A stretch of 64,000 bases of DNA, taken from Nitrosomonas sp. (GTDB taxonomy: Bacteria > Pseudomonadota > Gammaproteobacteria > Burkholderiales > Nitrosomonadaceae). Below the pieces are notes generated by a model that was given only the letters and a program-made list of their open reading frames with translations, had not been told where the DNA came from and made no database searches. Below are positions 1 to 8,346 of this stretch, in pieces. Within the stretch, counting starts at the first letter, position 1; each line of letters begins with the position of its first letter. The translations under genes were made by a program, and so were the position numbers. The stretch spans positions 1 to 64,000 of the forward strand of contig JAJHPK010000016.1 of assembly GCA_020890945.1 (NCBI GenBank), in the 5' to 3' direction.

Positions 1-25
1 GTTTAAAAACATTATTATCTGTCAT
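1..25 (-). CDS. 5' tip of a leftward gene cut by the window edge
   Basis: On the minus strand an ATG at 25-23 opens a frame reading MTDNNVFK before the window ends. A strong Shine-Dalgarno sequence (AAGGAGAA on the minus strand, positions 40-33) lies 7 bases upstream of the ATG, which is why this is called a gene start and not chance. Eight residues are too few to name a family. It runs divergently from the DUF3422 fragment. Confidence 0.5.
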
Positions 26-161
26 TGCGGTGTTCTCCTTATTTTGATAGTTGATCTGGGCAGATCTTTATCAACAGATTACACCGCTCTCTTCTCCTTC
101 CATACACCAGAAATGATCATAGCTCGTAGTCGCCTCGCTCATCGGCCGACAAGAACATTCA

Positions 162-959
162 TTGGCGGTCACAGATTTTATGCTGCGTCCCAGCGGTTTT
201 GAACGCATCCTGATTGTTATGTCGGCGGATGCGTCTGAAACACGGGCAGGGAGAGTTTTACAGCGCTTGCTGGAAATTGAAACTTATCGATTGATGGCAT
301 TGCGGAGCTTGCCGATGGTCAAACAGCTTATGCCTGAACTAACCGATGCCGAACGTCTATTGGCTGAAATAACTGCGCAGCTAGAAAACAAAGCCGCTTC
401 CGATCAGGATCTGCTGGATACGCTCACGTTACTGGCTGCGCGCATCGAGCGAGCAACGGTCGAACATGGATACCGCTTTGCTGCAACTCAAGCGTATAAC
501 AAGTTAGTATTGCAACGAATCGCTGATTTGCATGAAAAAGCCATTCCCGGAACGCAAACAATCGGGGAATTCATGCAACGAAGACTTTCTCCCGCCATTG
601 CCACAGTAGAAGCAACCGCTCAACGTTTGGGTCATTTATCGTCGCGTGTTTCACGCGCTAGCGCATTATTGCGCACTCGGGTCGATATTGTTACAGAAAC
701 GCAAAATCAACAGTTGCTGGAGAAATTGACGCGCGGTCAGGAATTGCAATTAAGACTACAAAGCACTGTAGAAGGGTTATCCATTGCGGCAATATCGTAT
801 TACGTCGTCAGCTTGTTGCTTTACGTCACCAAAGCAGGTAAAGCGGCTGGATTGCCCATTCATCCGGAGCTGGTAACCGGTGCGCTAATCCCAATAGTGC
901 TATGGATAGTATGGCGAACCACGCGGAGAATTCACGACAAATTTTTTAAACCACATTAA
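162..959 (+). pseudogene. DUF3422 membrane-anchored protein, 5'-truncated
   Basis: The product (265 aa from a TTG; an in-frame ATG lies at 180) matches the C-terminal two thirds of the DUF3422 family. Recognisable stretches are RLLEIETYRLMALRSLP near residue 40, LLRTRVDI near residue 168 and QLRLQSTVEGLS near 198, followed by two hydrophobic segments (about 205-225 and 235-252) that would anchor the C-terminus in the inner membrane. Family members are usually over 400 aa, so about 150 N-terminal residues are missing. The frame stays family-like back to a stop at 120-122 (VVASLIGRQEHSLAVTDF), beyond the TTG. In another frame, bases 79-111 read TDYTALFSFHT, resembling an N-terminal part of the family. 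This suggests deletion plus frameshift rather than a real short gene. The molecular function of DUF3422 is unknown. No good ribosome-binding site precedes 162. Confidence 0.7.
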
Positions 960-1106
960 TTTTGATGCAGGGGAAGAGATGATAGGAATTCTTACATCAA
1001 TTTCTGCAGCGCAGGTTGTTTGCAACGGTGAGTTGTTTTATTAACTGCAAAGGCCGCATAAAATACTCATACTCTACCACCCTCATCAGGCGGTGAAAAA
1101 TCATCT

Positions 1107-4100
1107 TCACCTATTTAACCCTAACTTTTGCATCAATTCCTTAATCTTTATTACACGTTGATTGATATCTTGAATCTTGACCTGTACTCTTAAACGATCT
1201 TGTCCGGCGAGCGAATATTCGCGACCACTCTGAATTAACTGAATAATTTTCAGTGAATCGATAGGAGGGTTCGCAATAAACTGAATTTGAATGCTATCGG
1301 CGCTGGCGTCGATACGGGTTATGCCAAGCGGTTTAGCAGCGATGCGCAAGCGATGGCAGTCCAACAAAGCGCGAGCCGGATTGGGTAACAACCCGAAGCG
1401 GTCGATCAGTTCGCGTTGCATGTCGTCGAGCTTTTCATCGCTATTGCAATTGGCCATACGTTTATACAGTACCAAACGTTCATGAATATCATGGCAATAA
1501 TCTTCCGGCAGCAGCGCCGGAACATGCAAATTAATTTCCGTTGCCACACCCAGTGGATGCTGCATATCTGGTTCTTTACCTTGTTTTAAAGATTGAATCG
1601 CGGTATCTAGCATTGCACTGTATAAACTAAAACCGACTTCCTGCATTTCACCACTTTGCGATTCGCTCAAAACAGCGCCTGCGCCACGAATTTCCAAGTC
1701 GTGCATCGCTAGATAAAAGCCCGATCCTAGTTCTTCCATTGCTTGAATAGCTTCCAAACGTTTTTTCGCTTGCGAGCCAAGCGCTTCTTCAGGCGGTGTT
1801 AGTAAATACGCATACGCTTGGTGGTGTGATCTACCTACACGGCCACGCAGTTGATGCAATTGCGCCAAGCCAAATTTGTGCGCGTTGTTGATCAGAATCG
1901 TATTGGCGCTGGGAATATCGATGCCGGTTTCGATGATGGTGGTGCATAATAAAATATTGAAGCGTTGTTGGTAAAAATCACGCATGACGTGTTCCAGTTC
2001 GCGTTCCGGCATCTGTCCATGAGCAATGTGAATTCGCGCTTCAGGCAATAAGTTGGCTAATTTCTCATACATCACCTGTATGGTACTCACCTCGTTATGC
2101 AAAAAATAAATTTGCCCGCCGCGCTTTAATTCTCGCAAACACGCTTCACGAATGATGCCAAGCGAAAAACTGCTGACAAAAGTACGAATTGCTAAGCGAC
2201 GCTGCGGAGCCGTGGCGATAATAGAGAAATCACGCAATCCTTCCAGTGACATCGCTAAAGTACGCGGAATCGGTGTGGCTGTTAGTGTTAGCACGTCTAC
2301 TTCAGCGCGCAGTTTCTTCAGTTGCTCTTTCTGCCGAACACCAAAGCGATGTTCTTCATCGATAATAACTAACCCTAGATTTTTAAAATGAACATCTTTC
2401 TGAATCAATTTATGGGTACCGATAATAATATCGATCTCACCTTTCGCAAGCCCAGCGATTGCTTGCGTTTGCTCTTTGGCAGAACGAAAGCGAGATAATT
2501 CGGCAATTTTCACTGGCCACTGATCGGCAATTAAGCCAAAACGGTCGGAAAAGTTTTGAAAATGTTGTTCGGCGAGCAATGTGGTTGGAACCAGAACGGC
2601 AACTTGTTTTCCATCGGCAACGGCTACAAAGGCTGCACGCAGCGCTACTTCGGTTTTGCCAAAACCGACGTCACCGCAGATCAATCGATCCATCGGTTTA
2701 CCCGAAGTCAAATCGGCAATCACCGAATTGATTGCCGCAGCTTGGTCAGCGGTCTCCTCAAAACCAAATCCTTCCGCAAACGCATCATAATCGTGCTGTC
2801 GTATGGTAAATGCGTGACCTTCGCGTGATGCGCGTTGGGCATATAAATTCAATAATTCTGCTGCGGTGTCGCGCACTTGCTCCATCGCCTTGCGTTTGGC
2901 TTTATCCCACTGACCGCTGCCCAGTTTGTGCAGTGGAGCGGATTCAGGCGCTGCACCGCTGTATCGACCGATCAGATGTAATTGAGAAACCGGTACGTAT
3001 AACTTGTCGCCACCTTCATATTCCAGTGATAAAAACTCGCTCAACGAGCCGGGATCTCCCTCACCAACATCCATACTGACCAAGCCCAGATAGCGGCCGA
3101 TGCCATGCTGTTCGTGCACCACCGGATCTCCAGGTTTGATTTCAGAAAGGTCACGCAAAATATTATCGGTTGACGTTACTTTGCGAGATTCACGTTCGCG
3201 ACGCCCGTGCACATGCGTGGCATACAATTCACTTTCTGTAATTAACGCTAAACGCTGTTGCGGCAAAAGGAAGCCATTGTGCAGCGGTGCCACACTCAAC
3301 ATAAAAGGCAAGGTGCTATCAACAAACTCTTGATAACCCTGACAGCTAACAGGATGCAGATCGTACTGATTGAGGTATTCGGCAATTAACTCTCGTCTGC
3401 CGATACTCTCGGCTAATAGCAAAACACGCCCGTCACTGTGCATAAATTGCGTAACGAATGCATTGAGTTTTTCCAGTGGATTTTCTGCGTGCCGGTTAAC
3501 TTGAACAGACGGTAAAACTTCGCTGACAAGATTTTTGACTGGCTTGGTTAGAGTTTCTTGAGGAGAGATTTCGATTCGCGCATAGGGCTTTAGCTGGGCA
3601 AAAAAAACATCGCTGGGTAAAAACAATTCGGTCGGGGGCAGTAACGGTCGCTCGATATCCGCACGTAATAATTGATAGCGCGATTGTGTGTCGCGCCAAA
3701 ATTCATCGATGATTGACCGTACATTTTGATGCAAGCAAACCAGAGTTTTTTTTGCCAGATAATCGAATAGCGTTGCTGTCTGCGCAAAAAATAACGGCAG
3801 ATAATACTCAATTCCCGCAGGTGTCAGCCCCTTACTAATATCTTTATAAATTTGTTTCTTGGAAGGGTCGCCTTCGAATTGCTCTCGAAACTTGCCACGA
3901 AAAAAAGTACGGCCAGCCTCATCGAGCGGAAATTCTCGCGCGGGTAACAAACGAATTTCATTGACGGGATAAATACTGCGCTGCGTATCGACATCGAATG
4001 TGCGAATGGTATCGATCTGATTGTCCAGTAAATCGATCCGATAAGGCAGTGGGCTTCCCATCGGAAACAAATCGATTAACCCGCCTCGAACACTATATTC

Positions 4101-4571
4101 ACCGGGTGAAAAGACTTGCGTCACATGGGAATAACCTGCCAGCGTCAATTGACTACGCAAACTTGGCACATCGAGTTCTTCTTTCTGCTTCAAAAAAAAC
4201 GTATGCGCTGCCAAAAATTCGCGTGGCAACATGCGATAAAGCGCTGTGGTAACCGGCGTAATCAATACATCGCAAGCACCGATCATCACTTGATATAGCG
4301 TTGCCAAGCGTTCCGATACCAAATCATGATGCGGAGAAAACACATCGTAAGGTAACGTTTCCCAATCCGGCAGCAAATGCGTTTTGAGTTCTGGCGCAAA
4401 ATAGGGAATTTCTTCAAACAAGCGTTGCGCATCAAGCGCATTGGCAGTGATGATGACCAGCGGTTTTGCTTGCTGCCCAATCTGCGCGAAAAATAGTGCG
4501 TCTGCGGAACCAAAAAAATTGGGGTAACGTGCTATGGAGCCAAGTTCTGGGAATGGATGTGGAAGTCGCAT
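1107..4571 (-). CDS. mfd: Transcription-repair coupling factor Mfd
   Basis: Mfd is an ATP-driven DNA translocase that pushes RNA polymerase off DNA lesions and recruits UvrA for nucleotide-excision repair in the cytoplasm. The 1154-aa product is full length. In order it carries a UvrB-like N-terminal region, the RNA-polymerase interaction domain (GDPVVHEQHGIGRYLGL near residue 480), and the RecG-like motor with Walker A GDVGFGKTE near 635, the DEEH box in VIIDEEHRFGVRQKE, motif III TATPIPRTL and the late helicase motif LRGRVGRSHHQAYAYLL. A C-terminal UvrA-binding (TRCF) domain follows. The ATG at 4571 gives the usual N-terminus (MRLPHPFPELG). It stands alone, with a gene-poor region upstream. 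No disruptive change was seen. Confidence 0.97.
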   Translation of the reverse strand: MRLPHPFPELGSIARYPNFFGSADALFFAQIGQQAKPLVIITANALDAQRLFEEIPYFAPELKTHLLPDWETLPYDVFSPHHDLVSERLATLYQVMIGACDVLITPVTTALYRMLPREFLAAHTFFLKQKEELDVPSLRSQLTLAGYSHVTQVFSPGEYSVRGGLIDLFPMGSPLPYRIDLLDNQIDTIRTFDVDTQRSIYPVNEIRLLPAREFPLDEAGRTFFRGKFREQFEGDPSKKQIYKDISKGLTPAGIEYYLPLFFAQTATLFDYLAKKTLVCLHQNVRSIIDEFWRDTQSRYQLLRADIERPLLPPTELFLPSDVFFAQLKPYARIEISPQETLTKPVKNLVSEVLPSVQVNRHAENPLEKLNAFVTQFMHSDGRVLLLAESIGRRELIAEYLNQYDLHPVSCQGYQEFVDSTLPFMLSVAPLHNGFLLPQQRLALITESELYATHVHGRRERESRKVTSTDNILRDLSEIKPGDPVVHEQHGIGRYLGLVSMDVGEGDPGSLSEFLSLEYEGGDKLYVPVSQLHLIGRYSGAAPESAPLHKLGSGQWDKAKRKAMEQVRDTAAELLNLYAQRASREGHAFTIRQHDYDAFAEGFGFEETADQAAAINSVIADLTSGKPMDRLICGDVGFGKTEVALRAAFVAVADGKQVAVLVPTTLLAEQHFQNFSDRFGLIADQWPVKIAELSRFRSAKEQTQAIAGLAKGEIDIIIGTHKLIQKDVHFKNLGLVIIDEEHRFGVRQKEQLKKLRAEVDVLTLTATPIPRTLAMSLEGLRDFSIIATAPQRRLAIRTFVSSFSLGIIREACLRELKRGGQIYFLHNEVSTIQVMYEKLANLLPEARIHIAHGQMPERELEHVMRDFYQQRFNILLCTTIIETGIDIPSANTILINNAHKFGLAQLHQLRGRVGRSHHQAYAYLLTPPEEALGSQAKKRLEAIQAMEELGSGFYLAMHDLEIRGAGAVLSESQSGEMQEVGFSLYSAMLDTAIQSLKQGKEPDMQHPLGVATEINLHVPALLPEDYCHDIHERLVLYKRMANCNSDEKLDDMQRELIDRFGLLPNPARALLDCHRLRIAAKPLGITRIDASADSIQIQFIANPPIDSLKIIQLIQSGREYSLAGQDRLRVQVKIQDINQRVIKIKELMQKLGLNR

Positions 4572-4892
4572 AATAAAAATTACAGATGTACTAGATTGGC
4601 AGCTACAAATTTTAGTTCATTTCTTCGAATTTTTTAGCTGTTGTTTTGAAGATTGCAAATGGCGGAGTAAAAAATTGTGATAGAAAAACTTCGACAGACT
4701 GACATGATTGCCTCATTTTTTCTATTAAACGTGTTGACACTAATTTAAAATTACCCGAGGGAAAACAGAGCGCAGGTTACTACGCATCTGTGGATAAGTC
4801 GACCAAAATGAAATGGTTTTTCCCCTATTAATTTAGTTCAACATGATAGTAATGAATTAGAAGTCAGTGTTTTTTTTCTTGTAGCGAGTATT
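4572..4892. other. Gene-free stretch upstream of mfd
   Basis: No supported gene or RNA was found here. The region is AT-rich with stops in all frames. It must hold the mfd promoter, but no convincing -35/-10 pair could be singled out. Confidence 0.4.
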
Positions 4893-5018
4893 TTACTTCC
4901 CCCTCCCCCGCACGCGGTTGGATTCTCTCCTTTGCGGATGTACTACTTTTCTTGAAGCGGATGATTCATTACCTATTTCAATAATGTGGCAGTAATGAGT
5001 CAGTCGATCCAATAATGC
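4893..5018 (-). pseudogene. C-terminal remnant of an IS21-family IstB ATPase
   Basis: Minus-strand codons from 5018 down to a TAA at 4895-4893 read ALLDRLTHYCHIIEIGNES and then diverge. The core ALLDRLTHxCHIIExGNES is the conserved tail of IstB helper ATPases of IS21-family elements. Walker motifs and everything upstream are gone, because the IS5-type transposase frame starts 2 bases away on the other strand. The tail beyond GNES is shifted or altered (SASRKVVHPQ instead of the expected aromatic-Arg-Phe). This is a non-functional fragment marking an IS21-type insertion that was later cut. Confidence 0.7.
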
Positions 5019-5019
5019 A

Positions 5020-6078
5020 ATGGTCAGTTTAAGCTATGCTTATTTTGATGTAACCCGTTCTACGAGGAAAGGTAATTTCCTGAAGCAGATAGATCAGTTA
5101 ATTGACTGGAATTCTGTAGAGAAAGCAGTCGTGGTTCATTATGCACCGGTTTGCGATGCTGCGAAGCGTCCAACGTATTCGGGGTTGCTGTTGTTTAAGG
5201 TGCTATTGGTCGGGATTTGGAACGGTGGTCTAAGCGATGAATCGGTGGAAGACATGGCGAACTCGAATCTGCACGTGATGCGGTTTCTGGGTTTGTCGCT
5301 GGAAGATGATGTGCCTGACCATTCTGTGCTATCGCGATTTAGAACGCGACTGACGGCAGCAAAAATATGGGATGGGTTATTGGCGGAAATCAACCGGCAA
5401 ATCCAGGCTTACGATATTACCGTTAAGCAGGGTTGTCACGTTGACGCGAGCATTACGCAGAGCCCGCGCAAACCTAAAACCAAACCAGCTTATGAAGTGG
5501 TCAGCGATCGGGAAGAGCGCGATGATGAAGCGAATGCTCAGTTAGAGATGCAGGTTATTGAAATAGCACAACCCAGCGTCGATACGGAAGCACGATGGAT
5601 TAAAAAGGGTGACCGATCAGCGTTTGGCTATAAGCAACACACGATAGTCGATGGCAATGGGCTAGTGGTAGCGATTGAAACCACTGCGGCCAATTGTCAT
5701 GACAGCAAGCCGCTGCTGGATCTGCTTGATAAAGCCAATATTCAACCGGGAACTCGCATTCATACCGACAAAGCCTATCGTAGCCAAAAGCACCGCGATG
5801 TGTTGAAATCACGCGGCATTAAAAATGGCATTCAAGATAAAGCAACAAAAAATATCCCGCTGTTACCAAGGCAATTGCAGCGCAATCGCATGATTACTAA
5901 AGTCCGCTATGTGGTAGAGCGAACCTTCGGCAGCCAAGTACGCTGGTTCAATGCCAAAATACTGCGTTACTGCGGCCTAGCCAAAGCCCATACCTGGCAC
6001 ATATTACTCGCGATGGCATACAACTTGAAAAGACTTCCTAAACTCTTCGCTGAGCGCCAAATGATTGCGAAAATATAG
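5020..6078 (+). CDS. IS5-family transposase (intact frame)
   Basis: This 352-aa DDE transposase would cut and join the ends of the IS5-type element. The N-terminal region carries the IS5-family helical domain (GNFLKQIDQLIDWN). The likely catalytic residues are the Asp of GCHVDASITQSP, the Asp of RIHTDKAYRSQKH and the Glu of VRYVVERTFGS. Comparison with the copy at 54.5 kb shows the same protein apart from the N-terminal 10 residues: here MVSLSYAYFDVT, there MSFSEFDVT. The first codons thus come from foreign sequence at the truncated left end. The frame has no internal stop. It could still act in trans on other copies if it is transcribed. Confidence 0.9.
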   Translation: MVSLSYAYFDVTRSTRKGNFLKQIDQLIDWNSVEKAVVVHYAPVCDAAKRPTYSGLLLFKVLLVGIWNGGLSDESVEDMANSNLHVMRFLGLSLEDDVPDHSVLSRFRTRLTAAKIWDGLLAEINRQIQAYDITVKQGCHVDASITQSPRKPKTKPAYEVVSDREERDDEANAQLEMQVIEIAQPSVDTEARWIKKGDRSAFGYKQHTIVDGNGLVVAIETTAANCHDSKPLLDLLDKANIQPGTRIHTDKAYRSQKHRDVLKSRGIKNGIQDKATKNIPLLPRQLQRNRMITKVRYVVERTFGSQVRWFNAKILRYCGLAKAHTWHILLAMAYNLKRLPKLFAERQMIAKI

Positions 6079-6229
6079 GATTATTGCGCCCTTGCGACCG
6101 GAAATAGTTAATTGAGAATGAATATTCCGAACTCATTTGCGGAAAAATGCTGAAAAATATCTTGAAAACTTACAAATAAACCCAGAATTGCATTGAAACA
6201 AGAACTAGGTGTGATTTTGCAAAAGTCTC
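5020..6229 (+). mobile_element. IS5-type element, copy A, left end missing
   Basis: The right end (TGCAAAAGTCTC, 6218-6229) matches the terminal repeat of the fuller copy at 53.3-54.6 kb with one mismatch, and the 60 bases before it are nearly identical between the copies. On the left, similarity to the other copy starts only around 5033 (TTTGATGTAACCCG), and no partner terminal repeat lies upstream. The istB fragment abuts directly instead. Copy A therefore has an intact transposase frame but only one end, so it probably cannot transpose by itself. Confidence 0.75.
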
Positions 6230-6351
6230 CTACTTGATATGGTCGCTTGCCGCCTGGAATCTGAAACAATGGCTGCTAGCCATTGTTTTGTTCTTCTTTC
6301 AATGGAGAAAACTGCAAGTTTCGAAAATTCCTTGAGGAAAAAAGTTCAAAT

Positions 6352-6445
6352 TGCTTGATTTTGTCTTTATTACCCCCCTCTTTTGGAAGTTGCCGTTCCA
6401 AAAGAGGGATTGATGCGTTTTTTTTCTGGGACGACTAGATTAATG
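6352..6445 (-). repeat. Solo end of a second IS5-type element
   Basis: This stretch resembles the end of the IS relic at 18.97-19.98 kb (compare 19900-19975). Both share TTTGTCTTTATTA, a run of C, TTTTG-AAG-T-CCGTT, and GATGCG/GACGCAG-TTTTT. No transposase accompanies it here, so it is a solo end or MITE-like scrap. It also contains a perfect 13-bp stem (6376-6388 with 6396-6408, loop of 7) that could act as a hairpin downstream of copy A. The rest of 6230-6575 holds nothing else that I can support. Confidence 0.55.
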
Positions 6446-6575
6446 GCTTTTCTATTAAAAGGTGATTTTTCTCACATACTTATAAATCTCTCTGTGTAAA
6501 AATCCAAATTCATGCAGGAATAAGGCATGAGCTAGAGACAGTTTTTATCAACGTGTATCTCGATAGGAGATGAGA

Positions 6576-6992
6576 ATGAAAATCCATAATAAGAATTACC
6601 AAAGTAAAACTTTCGGTATAGTTTTTGGAATTGTTATTTCTATGTTTATGACTCAAACCGTATTTGCAGCAGGCGAAAAATATACTGGAAGAAGTGCAAT
6701 TTACGTAATTGAGTCTGGTTGGGGAGCTGATACTTATTCTGTAAAATTAGTCAGCGACACTTCTTCTGGAACGTACACTAATCCTGCAGGCTGTTCTGCG
6801 CCCCAGGCGGGTTATGTGACGTCTACAACCGATCCAGGTCGTAGGTTATATCAAGATCAGCTTCGAGAAGCATTCTTTAGTTTTACACCCGTAAAACTTT
6901 TAATCCACCCTACAGATTGCCCCTTTAATAAACCACGAATTATTGCAGTTCAAATTTGTCATCCTGACACTGTTAAGGGATTGAATTGTTAG
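6576..6992 (+). CDS. Small secreted protein of unknown function
   Basis: I do not recognise this protein. It has a clear signal peptide: a basic start (MKIHNKNYQSK), a hydrophobic core (GIVFGIVISMFMTQ) and a cleavage site after VFAA near residue 31. The mature part of about 107 aa starts GEKYTGRSAIYVIESGWG and contains four Cys (in AGCSAP, HPTDCPFN, VQICHP and GLNC), compatible with two disulphides in the periplasm. The second of two close ATGs (6576) is chosen because AGGAGA at 6565-6570 overlaps the first (6570) and sits 5 bases before the second. It lies alone among IS remnants, which suggests horizontally acquired cargo. A hairpin follows the stop. Confidence 0.7.
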   Translation: MKIHNKNYQSKTFGIVFGIVISMFMTQTVFAAGEKYTGRSAIYVIESGWGADTYSVKLVSDTSSGTYTNPAGCSAPQAGYVTSTTDPGRRLYQDQLREAFFSFTPVKLLIHPTDCPFNKPRIIAVQICHPDTVKGLNC

Positions 6993-7014
6993 TAAGATAA
7001 TTTTGTACTCAGCA

Positions 7015-7048
7015 AGTGATAGAGTTAATCGAATTTAGCTCTATCACT
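7015..7048 (+). terminator. Hairpin after the small secreted protein gene
   Basis: AGTGATAGAGTTAA (7015-7028) pairs with TTAGCTCTATCACT (7035-7048), a 14-bp stem with one mismatch and a 6-base loop, 23 bases after the stop. No T run follows, so it may be a weak terminator or an mRNA-stabilising 3' hairpin. Confidence 0.45.
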
Positions 7049-7139
7049 ATGAAGGATTATGAAATTTATCTTCTAATTTGTCATTAAATTTTGACCTGCT
7101 AGATTGTCAAACGCAACAGTTTAAAGCTGACCTACCTAG

Positions 7140-7345
7140 TAAGAAATAGTTGCCTTTGATGTTTCCAAAGGCGATGTAATTCAATGTTGTTTTTACTAGC
7201 GAATGCTTCCAAAGCATCGCGATGTTTCTAACTGTGATACGTCCTTTCAGCATGAATGCAAGTATCCGGCCGAATGTCGGCTTTATCAATCAGATCCAAC
7301 GTCGGGTTATATCAAATTCCGAAAAACTTATGCTTATCACTTTAA
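7140..7345 (-). mobile_element. Decayed, internally deleted IS5-type relic
   Basis: The minus strand resembles the IS5-type transposase gene at 53.5-54.5 kb in two blocks: 7190-7310 (GCATCGCGATGTTT, TCAGCATGAATGCAAGT, GGCTTTATC) matches the middle, and 7303-7335 (GGGTTATATCAAATTC, GAAAAACTTATGCTT) matches the transposase start region. The blocks are fused directly, so most of the gene is deleted. Many substitutions indicate an old copy. The remainder of 6993-7411 contains only the hairpin at 7015 and no gene. Confidence 0.6.
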
Positions 7346-7411
7346 TACTAATTATTAATTTTTGATCAATTGATTAAAGATAGCGCACAACTTTTAAAGC
7401 AAGAAACAGAA

Positions 7412-8110
7412 TCACCAAGGCACTATCTGTCCATCATAGGCAAAAAAATTACCCGAATCTTCCATTTTTAATTGATTAATGACGCGACGCATACCGGTCA
7501 CACTTTGTTCAGTCGTAATAAGCGCATTTGGACCACCCATATCAGTTTTTACCCATCCAGGGTGTAGCACGACTGCTTTAATTTGTTGTGGTTTCAAATC
7601 AATCGACAAGCTTTTGGTAACAATATTCACTGCCGCTTTACTGGAACGATAGACATAGCTGCCGCCCCCACTGTTATCCACAATACTACCCATTTTGCTA
7701 GTAATGATGGCGATTGTTTTGAGTTGGCTACGTGCAATTTGCTGAATAAAAGCTTCCGTCATTTTTAATGGTGCCATGGTATTGACTTCAAATGCATACT
7801 GCCAAGCGTCATAATCTGTTGAACCGAATTCATCACCCTTACCCGAAGGATAAACACCAGCATTGTTAATCAACAGATCAATCGTTGCGGTTGATAAAAT
7901 CTGGGATAAGGCATCAATCTGCTGATGATTGACCACATCAAGCGCATATGTCTGTATAAGCTTCGGGTATTGACCACTTAAATAATGCAATTTTGTTGCC
8001 ACATCTGGATTACGACAGCAAGCGATGACACTCCAGCCTTCTTGCGCATATTGTTGAACAAACTCCAAACCAATTCCACGATTGGCGCCCGTAACTAATA
8101 CTGTATGCAT
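7412..8110 (-). CDS. Short-chain dehydrogenase/reductase (C-factor-like)
   Basis: This is an NAD(P)-dependent oxidoreductase of the classical SDR family, 232 aa. It shows the cofactor motif TGANRGIG at the N-terminus, NNAGVYP in the middle and the catalytic pair in YRSSK with the preceding Ser region (ITSKMGSIVDNSGGGS). HPGWVKTDMGG near residue 190 and the overall length resemble the CsgA/C-factor-like subgroup, whose substrates are mostly unknown. The ATG at 8110 gives a start at the first strand (MHTVLVTG). It is a single gene, transcribed away from the CopD-cytochrome gene. The substrate cannot be read from sequence. Confidence 0.88.
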   Translation of the reverse strand: MHTVLVTGANRGIGLEFVQQYAQEGWSVIACCRNPDVATKLHYLSGQYPKLIQTYALDVVNHQQIDALSQILSTATIDLLINNAGVYPSGKGDEFGSTDYDAWQYAFEVNTMAPLKMTEAFIQQIARSQLKTIAIITSKMGSIVDNSGGGSYVYRSSKAAVNIVTKSLSIDLKPQQIKAVVLHPGWVKTDMGGPNALITTEQSVTGMRRVINQLKMEDSGNFFAYDGQIVPW

Positions 8111-8346
8111 ATGGTTTCCTATTAAAATATATTGACGAACGATTCATCTAATCAGATTTGATTTATATGACTCACATTATCGAGAAGAATTTACCGCGAT
8201 TTTGTTTTAGAACGGTAGTAAGTCTTAAGAGCGTTGTGCTAAGCTAAAAGTATTACGTCGCTTATAGCGTACATCGAATTAACAATGTCGTGTCGGTTAT
8301 GGTATATGCCCTAATTCGGCCGAACAAATGATTGAAATGCAAAGTT

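Noticed and set aside
1291..3333. Several 60-90-codon plus-strand frames opposite mfd
   Set aside because: They are antisense to a strongly conserved gene and carry no recognisable domain or start signal.
7107..7289. 60-codon minus-strand frame
   Set aside because: It is formed by chance within a decayed IS5-type relic; the similarity is at the DNA level to the transposase gene in changing frames.
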